A DNA stretch of 60,005 nucleotides from Candidatus Poribacteria bacterium (GTDB taxonomy: Bacteria; Poribacteria; WGA-4E; JAJDTR01): NCBI GenBank assembly GCA_028820655.1, contig JAPPIK010000051.1, positions 1-60,005 on the forward strand, given 5' to 3'. This document shows, in pieces, positions 1 through 9,345 of this stretch. The first letter of the stretch is position 1. Every line of letters starts with the position of its first letter. The translations under genes were made by a program, and so were the position numbers. The notes beneath the pieces are model-generated. The model was given only the letters and a program-made list of their open reading frames with translations, ran no database searches and had not been told where the DNA came from.

Positions 1-62
1 TAAGAAGAGAAAAGCAAACAAATTGACCAGAAAGCAGTGAACTACTAAGTCCCTATTTCTAT

Positions 63-314
63 ATGCTTGACGAGCCGCGATTTGTTCGACGTATTCGATT
101 GCATACCATTGATCCGGTTAGGAACACGGACGTGTATATTAGAGCGGGAGACGGGGATTGGAAGTTGGTTAGCCGCCGGAACAAATCGATCGACGCGAAG
201 ACCGGCATCGGCATTAACATGCGGACCGACACGATTCTTGTCGTCCAGAATACGGACCGTATCCTGAGGCGGGACTTTATCAAGGACATCGATGTATACG
301 TCCAGGGAAAGTAG
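63..314 (+). pseudogene. 83-codon ORF, probable 3' remnant of a secreted-protein gene
   Basis: The frame opens with ATG at 63 and ends in TAG. An in-frame TGA sits at 24-26 and no Shine-Dalgarno (SD) sequence precedes the ATG, so this is probably the tail of a longer, decayed gene. The reading contains beta-strand-like stretches such as RIRLHTIDP, NTDVYIRAGDG and IKDIDVYV. An arginine-rich strand and a closing I-x-V-Y-V strand recall the end of discoidin (F5/8 C) type domains, but the likeness is weak. The complementary strand carries a long frame with no coding character. I do not recognise the protein. Confidence 0.35.
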
Positions 315-376
315 AGCGCGGCGACAGGATCGGTTTTTTCGAGAACGACGTTGAAGATTTGATGATCCGGATGCAA

Positions 377-1192
377 TCAGAATCTAGGATGGTGCTCCGT
401 GGTGTAATTCCTGGCGGCTGGTCTGAGATTTGGGTTGGGTAAATCTTCGGATATGCTTAGAAAGACAAAATTCCCATCGGTGCAGACAGACATGCGATTC
501 CACCACGCTCGTAATTTAATATCGTCGAAGTTGGAGTTCTTCTTCTCGTCCCATTCGCACCACATCCGACCGTAGTATATTTTACCATCGTCCCCTAGCT
601 GACTGTGCCGCAGCGTATATTCTATGCCCCCAATTTTGGATGGCGGCACATTAAGGAACTTGGAGATTGAACCGGTGATATACTCTTTTATAGACGGCGC
701 TGCTCGATTCGGTTTTACTGGAAAAACCAACACACCCAAGTTATTTCCGTCCTCTTGAATTTGAAAATTATAGCCGCCACGGCTAAACTCCAGGATTAAA
801 GCGTCGACGGTGCGGCCAAAGGCGATGCGATCTGGAAAAACACGCCTTTCCCGCCGTATCCAATCTTTCATTACGATAAGATGTGTTTCAATCTCCGTTG
901 GCAGCCATTTGGTCTTTAAAATCCTCCGTACCCAACTCCCGGCGTGTTCAACTATGGCCGGAGGAAGCATCGACAAATCGATTCTGTAGCGAGTCAACTC
1001 TTCTTCGCGGGGCCATATCGTCATTAAATAGACATTGTCGTCATCCGCCAGTTCGTTAAGCCTTGAATTCAGTTCCGGTGTTCGCAGGTTTTTGTTAATA
1101 TCGCACTCGGCGGGTGCCGCCAATACACAGATGAGTGCGACGACACCCGCCAGTATCAGATACCGTTTGGATTCAGATCTCATGATTTCCAT
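377..1192 (-). CDS. Secreted protein, paralogue of the gene at 1273-2124
   Basis: A 271-aa protein of unknown function. The N-terminus has a charged start and a hydrophobic segment (LILAGVVALICVLAAPAEC), an export signal ending near residue 30. The mature part aligns along its length with the next gene: both share NKNLR followed by ELNS-LNEL, a W-P-x-E-E-L motif, 'KDW(I/V)R', 'PVKPN', 'PPSK(I/L)G-IEY', a C-E-W triplet and a WWN-M-VC-DG motif near the C-terminus. Two ATGs are possible (residues 1 and 4); both have only a weak GGA-type SD. The two genes lie in tandem on the same strand, 80 bases apart, and clearly arose by duplication. The paralogue has a true lipobox; here the Cys context PAEC is poorer, so this copy may be a soluble secreted form. 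Confidence 0.75.
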   Translation of the reverse strand: MEIMRSESKRYLILAGVVALICVLAAPAECDINKNLRTPELNSRLNELADDDNVYLMTIWPREEELTRYRIDLSMLPPAIVEHAGSWVRRILKTKWLPTEIETHLIVMKDWIRRERRVFPDRIAFGRTVDALILEFSRGGYNFQIQEDGNNLGVLVFPVKPNRAAPSIKEYITGSISKFLNVPPSKIGGIEYTLRHSQLGDDGKIYYGRMWCEWDEKKNSNFDDIKLRAWWNRMSVCTDGNFVFLSISEDLPNPNLRPAARNYTTEHHPRF

Positions 1193-1272
1193 GATTCCAT
1201 CACATGGGGCGCAGTTTGGAGGTCCGTTCGATTCATCTGCCGCCTACCGAATTGCTCGCTTGAAGGGTACAG

Positions 1273-2124
1273 TCAAAACCTTGACTTATCCGCAAAGTCG
1301 TCTATTCTCGCTGTAGGCGTCGGCTTAACATAGTCTTCAGGAGTCGATGCTCTGATACACAGAAAGACGGAATATCCATCTGAACAGACAGTCATAGAGT
1401 TCCACCATTTTCTGTGTCGATACTGCTCATGACTGGTAAACCCCCGGCCCGTGTCAAGTACCCCGTCCCAATCCAAATTCCATTCACACGTCAATTTGCC
1501 GCAGAATATCTGCCTATCGGTACCATTTTGAGTATGGTTTAACATATATTCTATGTTTCCGAGTTTGGAGGGTGGAAAATTAAGGAAGGTCGAGATTGAA
1601 TTGCCGATATAGTCCTCTATATCCGCGATTTTCTCATTCGGTTTTACGGGGGAAATCAAAACACCTACCCCTGCGTATGGAAAATCTTGAATCCGGACAT
1701 TATATCCCTTTGTGCTGAACTCAGCGATTAGAACGTCCACTTCATATTCAAAATGGATGGGTGTAGGCGTACCGAATCTTTGCGTACGCACCCAATCTTT
1801 CATGGGTATGAGTCGATTTTCAAGGTTGGCCGGCAGCCACTCCTTCTTGATGTACGTTCGAATCTCACTAGATGCGCCCTCAACGACATCCGGAGGAACG
1901 ATTGATAGACTCGCTCTGTAGAGGCTTAACTCTTCGTCACTGGGCCAGAGTGCCGCAAGATAATCCCATTCGGATTCACCGAGTTCATTGAGTATTGAAT
2001 TTAGTTCCAGTGCCCGAAGATTCTTGTTGGTACCGCATCCAACGGGCAGGAGCGCTGAACATGCAAGTGCAATGAGTACCACTTGTAAACAGCGCCGGGA
2101 ACAATCTTTAAGAACATGACTCAT
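1273..2124 (-). CDS. Lipoprotein, paralogue of the gene at 377-1192
   Basis: A 283-aa lipoprotein of unknown function. The longer frame reaches 2169, but ATG at 2124 has GGAGG nine bases upstream and puts a compact signal peptide at the start, with lipobox LLPVGC, so I use that start. The mature domain repeats the signature of its tandem paralogue (NKNLR, LWP-x-DEEL, KDWVR, SPVKPNE, PPSKLGNIEY, CEW, WWNSMTVCSDG). Two cysteines are shared with the paralogue, consistent with a disulphide in the periplasm. No enzymatic motif is visible. Confidence 0.8.
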   Translation of the reverse strand: MSHVLKDCSRRCLQVVLIALACSALLPVGCGTNKNLRALELNSILNELGESEWDYLAALWPSDEELSLYRASLSIVPPDVVEGASSEIRTYIKKEWLPANLENRLIPMKDWVRTQRFGTPTPIHFEYEVDVLIAEFSTKGYNVRIQDFPYAGVGVLISPVKPNEKIADIEDYIGNSISTFLNFPPSKLGNIEYMLNHTQNGTDRQIFCGKLTCEWNLDWDGVLDTGRGFTSHEQYRHRKWWNSMTVCSDGYSVFLCIRASTPEDYVKPTPTARIDDFADKSRF

Positions 2125-2185
2125 CAAATGGTGCCTCCGTTGAAATGGGTTATTCCGCTGAACAAGCAATATGATTTAGGGAATG

Positions 2186-3760
2186 TCAGTCTAGGGTGAA
2201 GGTATCGGAATCGTACAGCCTCATATGACCGGCTGCCAATGTTTCAACGTCGTAACCCGCGCTTTGCACCGCGTCAAACACTCGATCTTGGTCGCCTTCG
2301 TTGACTTTGTGATCCTCCGAAGGAGTGACGGGAAGCCCTTCGGCGGTTTTGCCCTGATAGTGAAGAATCCTACGGTATTGATCGTCCGTAACAAAACGCG
2401 CCAAGATTGTCGCAGCCTCGCGCCTTACGTGCTGAAAATCCGCGTTTCCCCAACTCTCATTTATTGATCTGACGGATACGGCAGGGTTCAATACGAGGTC
2501 GATCATGGGCTGAATGGCTCTTCTGTCACCCGACTTTTGCAGGCTGTGCAGAATCGACTCGATTGCGGCGGGAGCGCCGGTCGGGTTAGTTACTTCATCC
2601 TCAAGCATGTTGATTAGCACCGGGACACCGTCGCCGCCGGCAAAGCCCAAACCGGAAATCACACCGCGAACAAGGCTCGGATCATCCGCAAGCGCGCTTT
2701 GCAATGCAGGAACGGATTGTTCTCCCGCCAAACGCCCCAAACTCTCCGCGGCTTGCAACCGCACTTTCAGCGACGGGTCGTGTTGCAGGCTGTTGTAGAC
2801 AGCCGGTATCGCGCCGAACTGCCTCGAATAGCCGAGCAAGAGAACGGCGCGCCGCCTGATGTTATCGGAGTTGTCACCCAAGACCGATTTCAATGCATTC
2901 ACCGATTCAGTTGCCAGCACCCCGTCAATCAGGTCCAAACGACCGCGAGCGTCGAGAAATGCGTCTCTGTTGTGGATGCTGCGGCTAGCGTCTCGGATGT
3001 AGTAGGTTCGTTTCCATTCGTCCACGCCGTAGGCTTCCGCGTAGATCAATTTGGGGCCGTTCTTGCGGAGCAACTCGATGATGTTTTCAATAGTCGCCAG
3101 TCCTTTCGACGCCATTTCGACCGTTTCCTGTTCCGTCCGAGCCATTTTCGGGTCATTCTTTATCCTCCTCAGGAGGGAAACGACATTCTCGGCGTCGGAC
3201 TCTGTGGGACGTTCGCCTGTGGATGAGAAACCGGCAAACGAACCGCCGCCGCAGAGCACGACACTACCCAGCGTTTGGTCGAGGGGATCGGGAACTGGCA
3301 CGTCAAAGCCCCCCCAAGCTATCGGAATCAAAGCCTCAATGGCGAGATACCGGCAACTCGATATATATTCGACAGGAAAAGAGAGCGAGGATTCTCCACG
3401 ACGATAGGATTCCAATTTTTCTACAAACCCAATGAGGGCGGGTATCACGCTCCTCTCTTGGATACGTCCGAGTGTTTCCAAGATGCAACGCGCCGCTTCA
3501 TAGTTCTCCAAGCCGCGCTCCAGGAGGTTGAGCAGGATTCGCGCGCCCTCGGTTCCATAGTCGCCTAAACAGCGGATCGCCGCCACTCGCTCTGTGTCCG
3601 ATGCGGAAGAATCCTCGGCGACACTCTTCAAACGCGAGATTGGGACTTGTTTGTGGGGCAGGGCGAAAGCGGGTTGATAGTACGCCGAAGCGGGAGGGAA
3701 AAATACGGACATGATTGCGATGATCATTGTGATCAAGATAGCCAAGACCGGTTTTGACAC
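2186..3760 (-). CDS. Secreted HEAT-repeat protein
   Basis: A 524-aa protein beginning at GTG, with AGGAGG eight bases upstream, which fixes the start. A signal peptide (about residues 1-26, ending ASA) is followed by helical HEAT-type repeats: residues about 40-110 (ERVAAIRCLGDYGTEGA; ARCILETLGRI) and about 290-430 (DNIRRRAVLLLGYSR; KVRLQAAESLGRLAGEQS; LVRGVISGLGFAGGDG; a unit ending QKSGDRRAIQPMIDLV). Such repeats form alpha-solenoids that bind other proteins. The middle (about 165-230) is glycine/serine-rich and less regular. No catalytic motif is seen. Export together with neighbouring secreted genes suggests an envelope scaffold or adaptor; the partner is unknown. Confidence 0.85.
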   Translation of the reverse strand: MSKPVLAILITMIIAIMSVFFPPASAYYQPAFALPHKQVPISRLKSVAEDSSASDTERVAAIRCLGDYGTEGARILLNLLERGLENYEAARCILETLGRIQERSVIPALIGFVEKLESYRRGESSLSFPVEYISSCRYLAIEALIPIAWGGFDVPVPDPLDQTLGSVVLCGGGSFAGFSSTGERPTESDAENVVSLLRRIKNDPKMARTEQETVEMASKGLATIENIIELLRKNGPKLIYAEAYGVDEWKRTYYIRDASRSIHNRDAFLDARGRLDLIDGVLATESVNALKSVLGDNSDNIRRRAVLLLGYSRQFGAIPAVYNSLQHDPSLKVRLQAAESLGRLAGEQSVPALQSALADDPSLVRGVISGLGFAGGDGVPVLINMLEDEVTNPTGAPAAIESILHSLQKSGDRRAIQPMIDLVLNPAVSVRSINESWGNADFQHVRREAATILARFVTDDQYRRILHYQGKTAEGLPVTPSEDHKVNEGDQDRVFDAVQSAGYDVETLAAGHMRLYDSDTFTLD

Positions 3761-3825
3761 AACAGAATCCTCCTTGAGAGCGGAGTCCGTCGCGATTCTA
3801 GCCCGAGAATTGCAAATGCTCCTGA
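3761..3825. promoter_or_regulatory. Leader and SD of the HEAT-repeat gene
   Basis: On the minus strand, AGGAGG eight bases before GTG 3760 is one of the best ribosome-binding sites of the window and decides in favour of the GTG start. No clear -10/-35 pair can be named. Confidence 0.55.
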
Positions 3826-4632
3826 TTACTCCCTCGATGTCTCCTCTTGCGCCCTCTCCATCATCCGCGCTCTTACGCGAGCTTGCTCCGTGGGACTGAC
3901 GCGGAGCAGCGTGGTGCCGGCAATTTGAGCGAGTGTCGAGTCGTCCGCGTCGGCCAGTTGTCGAAGACGCTTCTCCTTTTGCTTTTGGTTGGGTATCGAC
4001 AGGGCCTCGGTAAGCGTTTCAACGTAGGGAAGCCATTTCGATTGCCGCTTGTTTTTGAGATTCCGTGTGCTGTCTCTGGTTGGTACGGCAGCTTCAAAAA
4101 AGAGGGGTTCATCCAAACTTGACACGGGTGTCATTCCTTGGGATTCACTTTTTCCGGGATCGTACAGGTAACTATCCGGGTATTTTTCCGGCAAATCTGA
4201 AATCTTGAAAAAGAAAAGATATTCGGTGTCCTGGAAGTAGGTGGGATCGGACATGCTGCTTCCGATTGCGTTTTTCATCGGGCCTCTCATCACCACATGC
4301 AGGGGCAGTCCAAAGACGTAAATGTGTTCAGGCGGTTCGCGCTTCAAGTCGGCATTGATGCGCTTGAGGTCGTTCGCGGCGAAGATGGCTTCGGCAATTT
4401 CCGACTCGATGTAGAGAACTTTGTCAACCTTAACGCGATGGTAGTTCCCAAGAACATCGCTTTCTCCGGTAAACATGATGGTTCTCGTCAATACGGATCC
4501 AATCACGATTAAATCCGACTTCTCCAAAAAGCGATCGATGTCAACGAGCCGAGCGTCAAAGCCCGCATGACTGACCGAATTCATGCAGCACGCCGCGACA
4601 AGAATTGAAGTGACACAGAGTTTGATTTTCAT
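3826..4632 (-). CDS. Secreted protein of unknown function
   Basis: A 268-aa protein. The open frame extends upstream to 4848, but that part reads through repeat-derived sequence; ATG at 4632 has AGGA upstream and begins a classical signal peptide (MKIKLCVTSILVAACCMNSV, cleavage after SHA). The first mature residues, DLIVIGSVLTRTI, then a run of beta strands (HRVKVDKVLYIE) and EYLFFFKISD resemble the small secreted domains that start 'sDlIVvGkV' and whose strands contain 'v.V.evlkG'; this is only a resemblance. The C-terminal 60 residues are charged and helical. The preceding frame contains palindromic repeat DNA (4764 onwards), which probably creates the false extension. Confidence 0.75.
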   Translation of the reverse strand: MKIKLCVTSILVAACCMNSVSHAGFDARLVDIDRFLEKSDLIVIGSVLTRTIMFTGESDVLGNYHRVKVDKVLYIESEIAEAIFAANDLKRINADLKREPPEHIYVFGLPLHVVMRGPMKNAIGSSMSDPTYFQDTEYLFFFKISDLPEKYPDSYLYDPGKSESQGMTPVSSLDEPLFFEAAVPTRDSTRNLKNKRQSKWLPYVETLTEALSIPNQKQKEKRLRQLADADDSTLAQIAGTTLLRVSPTEQARVRARMMERAQEETSRE

Positions 4633-4763
4633 TGGATTTTCCTTTCGACGAACTTGAGACGGGTGTAGTTTAAACCGTGAAGAGTTACGAAGGCAGAGCA
4701 TACGTTTGAACGGGGCGGATACAATGCATGATGCGCAGGAGTGCAAGGATGACCGGTGCGTGT

Positions 4764-5178
4764 TTCTGTTGACATGCCGCTCCTCCGGAGCGCGGGATCG
4801 CGACCTGGAGAAGATTTCTATGGGAGGTCTACCGCCTTCGCTATTCACTCACTTGCTGGATTTCTATCGCGCTCATTATTCAGTCGCTTGATCAGTCATT
4901 ATTCATTCTTTTGATCTCCTACGGATAAAGGGTGAGTAGCGATCTGGAGAAGATTTCTACCGCGCTCGCTATCCGCTCGCTTGATCCTCTGGAGCGGGGG
5001 ATCGCGACCGGGAGGTCGCTCCTACAGGTTGACCCGACAGTTTAAAAATGCTGGTGTGCATAAGATTCCTATTGCACTCGCTATCCACTCGCTTGATTGC
5101 ACCCTACAACTGCCAAATCGCGACCTGGAGATCGCTCCTACAGTCAAAAGGCTGGTGCGTGGTGCGCACCCTACAAAC
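4764..5178. repeat. Mosaic of palindromic repeats A, B, D with nested C
   Basis: From left to right: a D/A fusion (GACATGCCGCTCCTCCGGAG, then a GCGACC arm) whose right arm is separated by a C array (4812-4918) and resumes at TCCTAC; a second split A (GCGATCTGGAGA, then C at 4948-4986); an intact D/A with the perfect hairpin GCGACC-GGGA-GGTCGC at 5004-5019; a B hairpin split by C (5049-5109, GCTGGTGTGC ... GCACCCTAC); an intact A (5118-5141); and an intact B (5149-5175). The B copy supplies the stop codon of the next gene on the minus strand. No gene is visible here. Confidence 0.8.
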
Positions 5179-6287
5179 GCGTTTTTCGCGACCGTCCTCC
5201 CGACGGCAGTCCGACTCCGGCAATCCATCCCTCAAGGGAGTTCGCAAAATGAACGGCAGTGAATAGTCCCGATAACTTTTTCGTCGAGGTGTCGCCGTCG
5301 TCGTCGGTGAACCATACCCCATCGCCAACCGCCCAACCGCGATGCCTATCCACGAATTCGATTGCGTCAGTATCGAGAAATACATCCGGGTCAAATTGGC
5401 CCGGCTGGTCAAGCCAATACCATGTGTTCCCTCCGTCGACGGTACGATACATCCATTTTCCAAACGGTTTAACCCACCCGTAAGAGACTAACGGTGCGGC
5501 AACCCAGCCATCCCGGCCCCCGACGAAATCAATGTCTCTCGGCCTCCAAATCCCCGAGTCAATGAGGGGACTCACGCCGATTGTTTCATAAATATCAACA
5601 TGGCACTTCCATGTCTGTCCGCCGTCACGGGTGGAGTAGATGTAGTTTGCCGTCAGCATAGGCGTCCAATCTTCGCCCGGTTCGTTCTCGTTCCAGCCGC
5701 GGCAATACCCGAGCAACCACCCGGGTCGTTCATCGACAAAGTAGATATGTGTGGTGAGCAATCTGCGAAGCCGCTCAGGCGCCCTACGAGGCGGGAAATC
5801 CAAGTCGGAGATATCAATGAGTTCGGTGACTTTGCCGCGCCGCAAATTCCATGTCAAGCCGCCGTCGGCGGTATGAAAAAATTTTTGGGTCGGCGAGCAG
5901 GCCGGGCGGCGCCGTTTTTTCCGGGTATTTAATCGTTCTCCACCCAACCGTGGGCGAAATGAAGTGAATGCCGAAACCGAAAGCGCCGCCGACCGGCGCA
6001 TCACGCCGCCACGTCTGCCCGCCATCGGTGGCGCGCAGGACAATATTGAACCAATCCTCGGGCCAATGAGAGTGGCGGCCATACACTTCGGCAAACCCGA
6101 TGTCGGCGTCGGCAAAGTGAATCAAGCGTACACTAGTGAAAAACTCTTCAATATCAGGTGGATGCACCTCGACCCAGGGGCTGGAGGCGCGGACCTGCGA
6201 AGCCGTGAAGTTGAGGGAAAGCAGAATGATGATCGCGGCGCCGACCGGTGCGGCAGAATTGGGGAAGCGGGATTCATGAATGCGCAT
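5171..6287 (-). pseudogene. Secreted Asp-box (YCF48/BNR-like) propeller, frameshifted
   Basis: Two overlapping frames together make one protein of about 370 aa. The start ATG at 6287 has GAGGA upstream and a signal segment (PVGAAIIILLSLNFTASQV). Asp-box motifs are RATDGGQTW in the first frame, then HTADGGLTW, STRDGGQTW, TVDGGNTW and FTDDDGDT in the second, with GW-V/A blades between them as in plant YCF48 (photosystem II assembly factor)-like propellers. The frames meet at a run CCCAAAAATTTTTTC near 5880; removing one base restores a continuous reading, so this is a homopolymer indel (genuine or sequencing error). The stop codon TAG comes from repeat B, suggesting the 3' end was trimmed by the repeat. 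Confidence 0.75.
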
Positions 6288-6429
6288 TTCAGGTTTTTCC
6301 TCGCGGACCGCGTCGACTCTAAACATTCGTCCGATAGACGAGAATAGCAGGTTTCGGGTTGAGGGCGATATGTGTCATCGCCGGGAAGCACGGGGCGCGG
6401 ATTGCGTCGGCCCGTTAAGGAAAACTCAC

Positions 6430-6692
6430 ATACGTTTCAGGGGCTCAAGCGCGCTCGCTTTCACTCATTAGATTTTGCTGGATCCGATTATTTGGTCGAT
6501 CGATTGTTATACATTCGTTTGATGGCTATTATCTCTGTCGGGGCAAGAAGATCTCTATGGGATTTCTATCGCACTCGTTATTCACTCGTTTGATCCTAAC
6601 CGGTCACTTGATCACTCACTATCCGTTCGCTTGATTCCATCCTACTAGTGCGAGAAAGAAACCAAGTTTTCAGGAAAACACTCGGTTTCGGC
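6430..6692. repeat. C-type repeats and an AAACCGAG hairpin
   Basis: The intergenic stretch holds a degenerate C (6437-6470), a C with the usual order TCTATCGCACTCG-TTATTCACTCG-TTTGATC (6549-6597) and a second partial C ending CGCTTGATT (6604-6636). Beside them, at 6654-6689, is an imperfect hairpin with arms AACCAAGTTTT and AAAACACTCGGTT. The same hairpin recurs within the small mobile element at 17102-17240. Read as minus-strand RNA the central mismatch becomes G-U, so the structure may act in that orientation. Confidence 0.65.
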
Positions 6693-6728
6693 GGTATCGG
6701 GGCAGATCGTGGCATGGGCAACCTCATT

Positions 6729-7343
6729 TTAGAATCGTAAGGTGAAGCGAGCGCCTATGGCGTTTGGACCGGCGGCGGGGTGTAGGTTCAGCGCAACCCG
6801 CGATTGTTTTTGCTCGTTGATGCGGCTCGCCGCGGAGTAGGCGTCGATCATCGACCATCCCAAACTTGCCCCCCACACGATGAATCCCAAGATCGCGGTG
6901 CCGTCATCATCGTCGACATCGAGATTGCCGGCGAAAGTCTCAATGTTATCCTCGGTACCGGCAATCATCATGACGAGACCGACGATGCTGCCGCCGAACA
7001 TGACGACGCCTTTTTCGGGCTGCTCGTTGTAGAATTGCCCCAATCCCGGGAGGAGGCAGGACAATCCCAGAGCGAGCGGAGGGTTTTTCTGTGCGGTATA
7101 GGAGGATGATCCCGCGACCGGTTCTTTGGTGATAACCGAGACATCGTGCATCGAATACACGAACTGGCTGCCGTCTTTCGTCCGTATGGTGATGGAGCCG
7201 CCCGGTATCTGCTTGATTATTATGCCGCGAATGACGGTACCGTCTTTAAGGTAGACCACGTCTTCCAGAGCTTGTTGGGCAAGGGAGGGTAAGGTTATCA
7301 AAATGGAGAGGGCTATAAGAATCGGAATGTGTGTGAACTTCAT
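6729..7343 (-). CDS. Exported membrane protein, DUF5683-like
   Basis: A 204-aa protein with a clear GGAG SD and a signal peptide ending SLAQQ. After the signal comes an LSm-like beta stretch (VVYLKDGTVIRGIIIKQIPG ... ITIRTKDGSQFVYSM), common at the start of bacterial envelope proteins and often written 'dvvyLKdGsiirG'. Then follows a hydrophobic region, LALGLSCLLPGLGQFYNEQP, whose P-G-L-G-Q-x-Y motif is typical of DUF5683/TM2-like membrane domains, with two further membrane spans (GGSIVGLVMMIAG; AILGFIVWGASLGWSM). The C-terminus ARFTLRF ends in an aromatic residue, as in outer-membrane strands. Function is unknown; an envelope location is likely. Confidence 0.8.
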   Translation of the reverse strand: MKFTHIPILIALSILITLPSLAQQALEDVVYLKDGTVIRGIIIKQIPGGSITIRTKDGSQFVYSMHDVSVITKEPVAGSSSYTAQKNPPLALGLSCLLPGLGQFYNEQPEKGVVMFGGSIVGLVMMIAGTEDNIETFAGNLDVDDDDGTAILGFIVWGASLGWSMIDAYSAASRINEQKQSRVALNLHPAAGPNAIGARFTLRF

Positions 7344-7697
7344 GTGGTCTCCTTGTAATTGCTATAAATCGTATGCGCTAAAGTGGGGTGTTTCCCAGGA
7401 GGCGGTGAGGTTGCCATTGTCGGGAGTCGGATGGCAGACGCCCGTGAAGCGGGGCGCCTCCCGTAGTCGCTGAAGGCACCGGGCTGTCGAAAATGCAAGT
7501 TGTGCGTGAAATTAGCGGTTTTTATTGTATTGATTATCGGTGGAAATGTCAATTGGAAGAGTGGATAAAGGATCTCGTTTGGTCGCTTGTTGTTCAGTGG
7601 ATGGTCCGTATTTTTGACGGATAGGTCGAGGTAGCGGGATTTCAATCGTGGTCGTTGTTCGCTGCGCCGATGGATGTTAATCTCGCGTTTGAATTCA

Positions 7698-7927
7698 CAT
7701 TGCACTCCGCTGGAGTTCGGGATTTGAGGGTTCTGTTTTCTATTGACATGCCGCTCCGCTGGAGCGGGGAATCGCGACCGGGAGGTCGCTCCTACAAAAG
7801 GCTGGTGCGCGGGGGATCTCTATCGCACTCCCTATTCAGTCGTTTGATTGCACCCTACAACTGTCAAATCGCGACCGGGAGAAGATTCCTATCGCAGTCA
7901 ATATCCATTCCTTTGATCTCCTACAGA
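7698..7927. repeat. D, A, split B and split A in series
   Basis: D (CACTCCGCTGGAGTT, 7701), then D/A (GACATGCCGCTCCGCTGGAG followed by the perfect A hairpin, 7744-7794), then B with C inside (7799-7861: GGTGCGC, a C array, GCACC), then A with C inside (7868-7927: GCGACCGGGAGA, C, TCCTACAG). This is the clearest single place to see C occupying the apex of both A and B. The stretch 7344-7697 before it shows no gene and no repeat that I can define. Confidence 0.85.
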
Positions 7928-8030
7928 TGGGACGGGGAGCCGCGGGTCCGTAAAACCGACTGGATTCGGATGAAGGATTACCGGCATTTGGGATATCACC
8001 GAGAATCGTTGGGATTTTACAATTCCCGGG

Positions 8031-8212
8031 AAATGCGCTATACTACTGTTAATGGTTCGCTTCCCATTGCGGTGCGCGCGGAGGTTGAAGAGGCGTACCC
8101 CATCCATGATGCCTCCATGCGCCTTCAAGAGCCACATGGAGGCGCCGAGGGGAATAAAGAATACCCGATAAAGCCCGAATCTTCCGTAACCGAGGAAAAG
8201 GAATGCGAATAA
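8031..8212 (+). pseudogene. 3' remnant of a copy of the 8749-9345 gene
   Basis: The last 50 or so codons before the TAA at 8210 read GSLPIAVRAEVEEAY and, further on, EPHGGAEG. They match the C-terminal part of the gene at 8749-9345 (NSLPAPVRAEIEEAF, EPHGGVNG). The upstream part of the frame is repeat DNA (A/B/C mosaic), so the 5' part of this copy has been lost or replaced. It precedes a membrane gene exactly as its intact relative precedes another, which points to a duplicated two-gene unit. Confidence 0.65.
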
Positions 8213-8327
8213 AGGAAGCGGATCGATGGTTGGGGAGTGTCTCTACCGCATTCGATGGCGCGGAACCGGTGAATCGAGGGCGGTTTGATATGCCGCCGTG
8301 AAAGTCTTATGGAGGGAGAACCGAACA

Positions 8328-8696
8328 ATGTCATTCTTGCAAATTCTCATCGCCGTATGCGGTATCTCGGTGCTCGGATTGTTCTTTACAGCACTAATGG
8401 TTGAAGTCGACAACGAATTTGTAACATTTTCAGCTCCCATGGGTTTTTTGGTCGCCGTAATCTATGCGTCCATCTGTTTTATCGAGAAGCGAAAACATCC
8501 AAGCGAAAAGAAACCGCTGAAAGGTTTCGTGATGGTTACTCACTACCTCCTGCTTGCGTGTTTTGTTCTGGTAATATGCGGTAGTTTAATGCTTGCCGGG
8601 ATTACCGGTAGTTTTCTACCCCTAATTACGGGAGCGACCTTTTTCTTCGCCGCCGCCGTCATGTTTTTCTACTTAGAGGTGATAGGAAAAACCTGA
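8328..8696 (+). CDS. Small four-helix membrane protein (family M)
   Basis: A 122-aa protein. The frame can be extended to GTG at 8298, but GGAGGGAG precedes ATG 8328 and the extension would be hydrophilic, so the ATG is preferred. Four hydrophobic segments are visible: residues about 3-25, 32-52, 72-92 and 96-116. A positively charged loop EKRKHPSEKKPLKG lies between helices 2 and 3. Relatives follow at 9470, 9960, 10679 (tail only) and 10855; all share EKRK-P-x-x-K-P-x-x-G-F and the LPLITGATxFFAAA last helix. No known family name; role unknown. Confidence 0.75.
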   Translation: MSFLQILIAVCGISVLGLFFTALMVEVDNEFVTFSAPMGFLVAVIYASICFIEKRKHPSEKKPLKGFVMVTHYLLLACFVLVICGSLMLAGITGSFLPLITGATFFFAAAVMFFYLEVIGKT

Positions 8697-8748
8697 GCGT
8701 AACCCCAGCCGCATTACCGAACTCCCAAGGAAGGATGGATCGAGAACC

Positions 8749-9345
8749 GTGCGCAGGATAGAGGGTCTGATATTTATTTTCATCGTCGTCTCGCTTGTGG
8801 GAATCTCTATTTTTTGGACGCATACGACTCGACGCAACGGTGTCACCCCCACACTGGAAAGGCTGATTGAGGCAGGCTACACCATAGAAGAGATCCTTCA
8901 GCATCCCGAGGCGGCACGCTTAAACCGCAGGTATCCAGGCTTATTTCCCAAACTGGATGACTGGACGGAAGATGACCTCCGGCACGCAAGGGAGCAAATC
9001 GAAACACGTTCCCCCGAGTCTGCCGCAAAAAATATAGGGATTGAAGCCCTCCGGCGTTTAGAGGATCACTTCAAAAAAAGTAAAGCGGTGAAAAAATTGA
9101 TCTTTGCCGCTCTAGAAACCCACTCTGAAGGATCGGAACCGTTCACGATCGAGAACTCGCTTCCGGCTCCGGTGCGTGCGGAGATTGAGGAGGCGTTCGG
9201 CGATGACGCCAATGCGGTGCTCTCCCGGATTGAAGAGGCGTTCGCCACCCGCGATTCGTCCACGCGTGTTGTAGAGCCGCACGGCGGCGTTAATGGTTAT
9301 TTAGACCACTTGCTGGAGTCCCTATCTGCCCCCGCTGGCGAATAG
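8749..9345 (+). CDS. Single-pass membrane protein with helical soluble domain (family N)
   Basis: A 198-aa protein starting at GTG with AAGGA upstream. Residues about 5-25 (IEGLIFIFIVVSLVGISIFW) form one membrane anchor; the rest is helical and charged, facing the periplasm if the anchor is uncleaved. Segments LERLIEAGYTIEEILQHPE and YPGLFPKLDDWTEDDLR are noticeable but I do not recognise them. A duplicated tail of this gene lies at 8031-8212, and together with the membrane gene 8328-8696 it suggests a repeated N-M gene pair. Confidence 0.7.
   Translation: MRRIEGLIFIFIVVSLVGISIFWTHTTRRNGVTPTLERLIEAGYTIEEILQHPEAARLNRRYPGLFPKLDDWTEDDLRHAREQIETRSPESAAKNIGIEALRRLEDHFKKSKAVKKLIFAALETHSEGSEPFTIENSLPAPVRAEIEEAFGDDANAVLSRIEEAFATRDSSTRVVEPHGGVNGYLDHLLESLSAPAGE

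Noticed and set aside
59-376. A 105-aa minus-strand frame
   Set aside because: No SD or hydrophobic signal, and it lies opposite the more protein-like 63-314 frame.
5870-5890. Programmed -1 frameshift site
   Set aside because: The change of frame is +1 in direction, and no stimulating structure is evident; an indel is simpler.
7655-8030. Open frame that runs through 7655-8030
   Set aside because: It is composed of D, A, B and C repeats in one reading frame. Only its last 60 codons have homology to a gene, recorded as a remnant.
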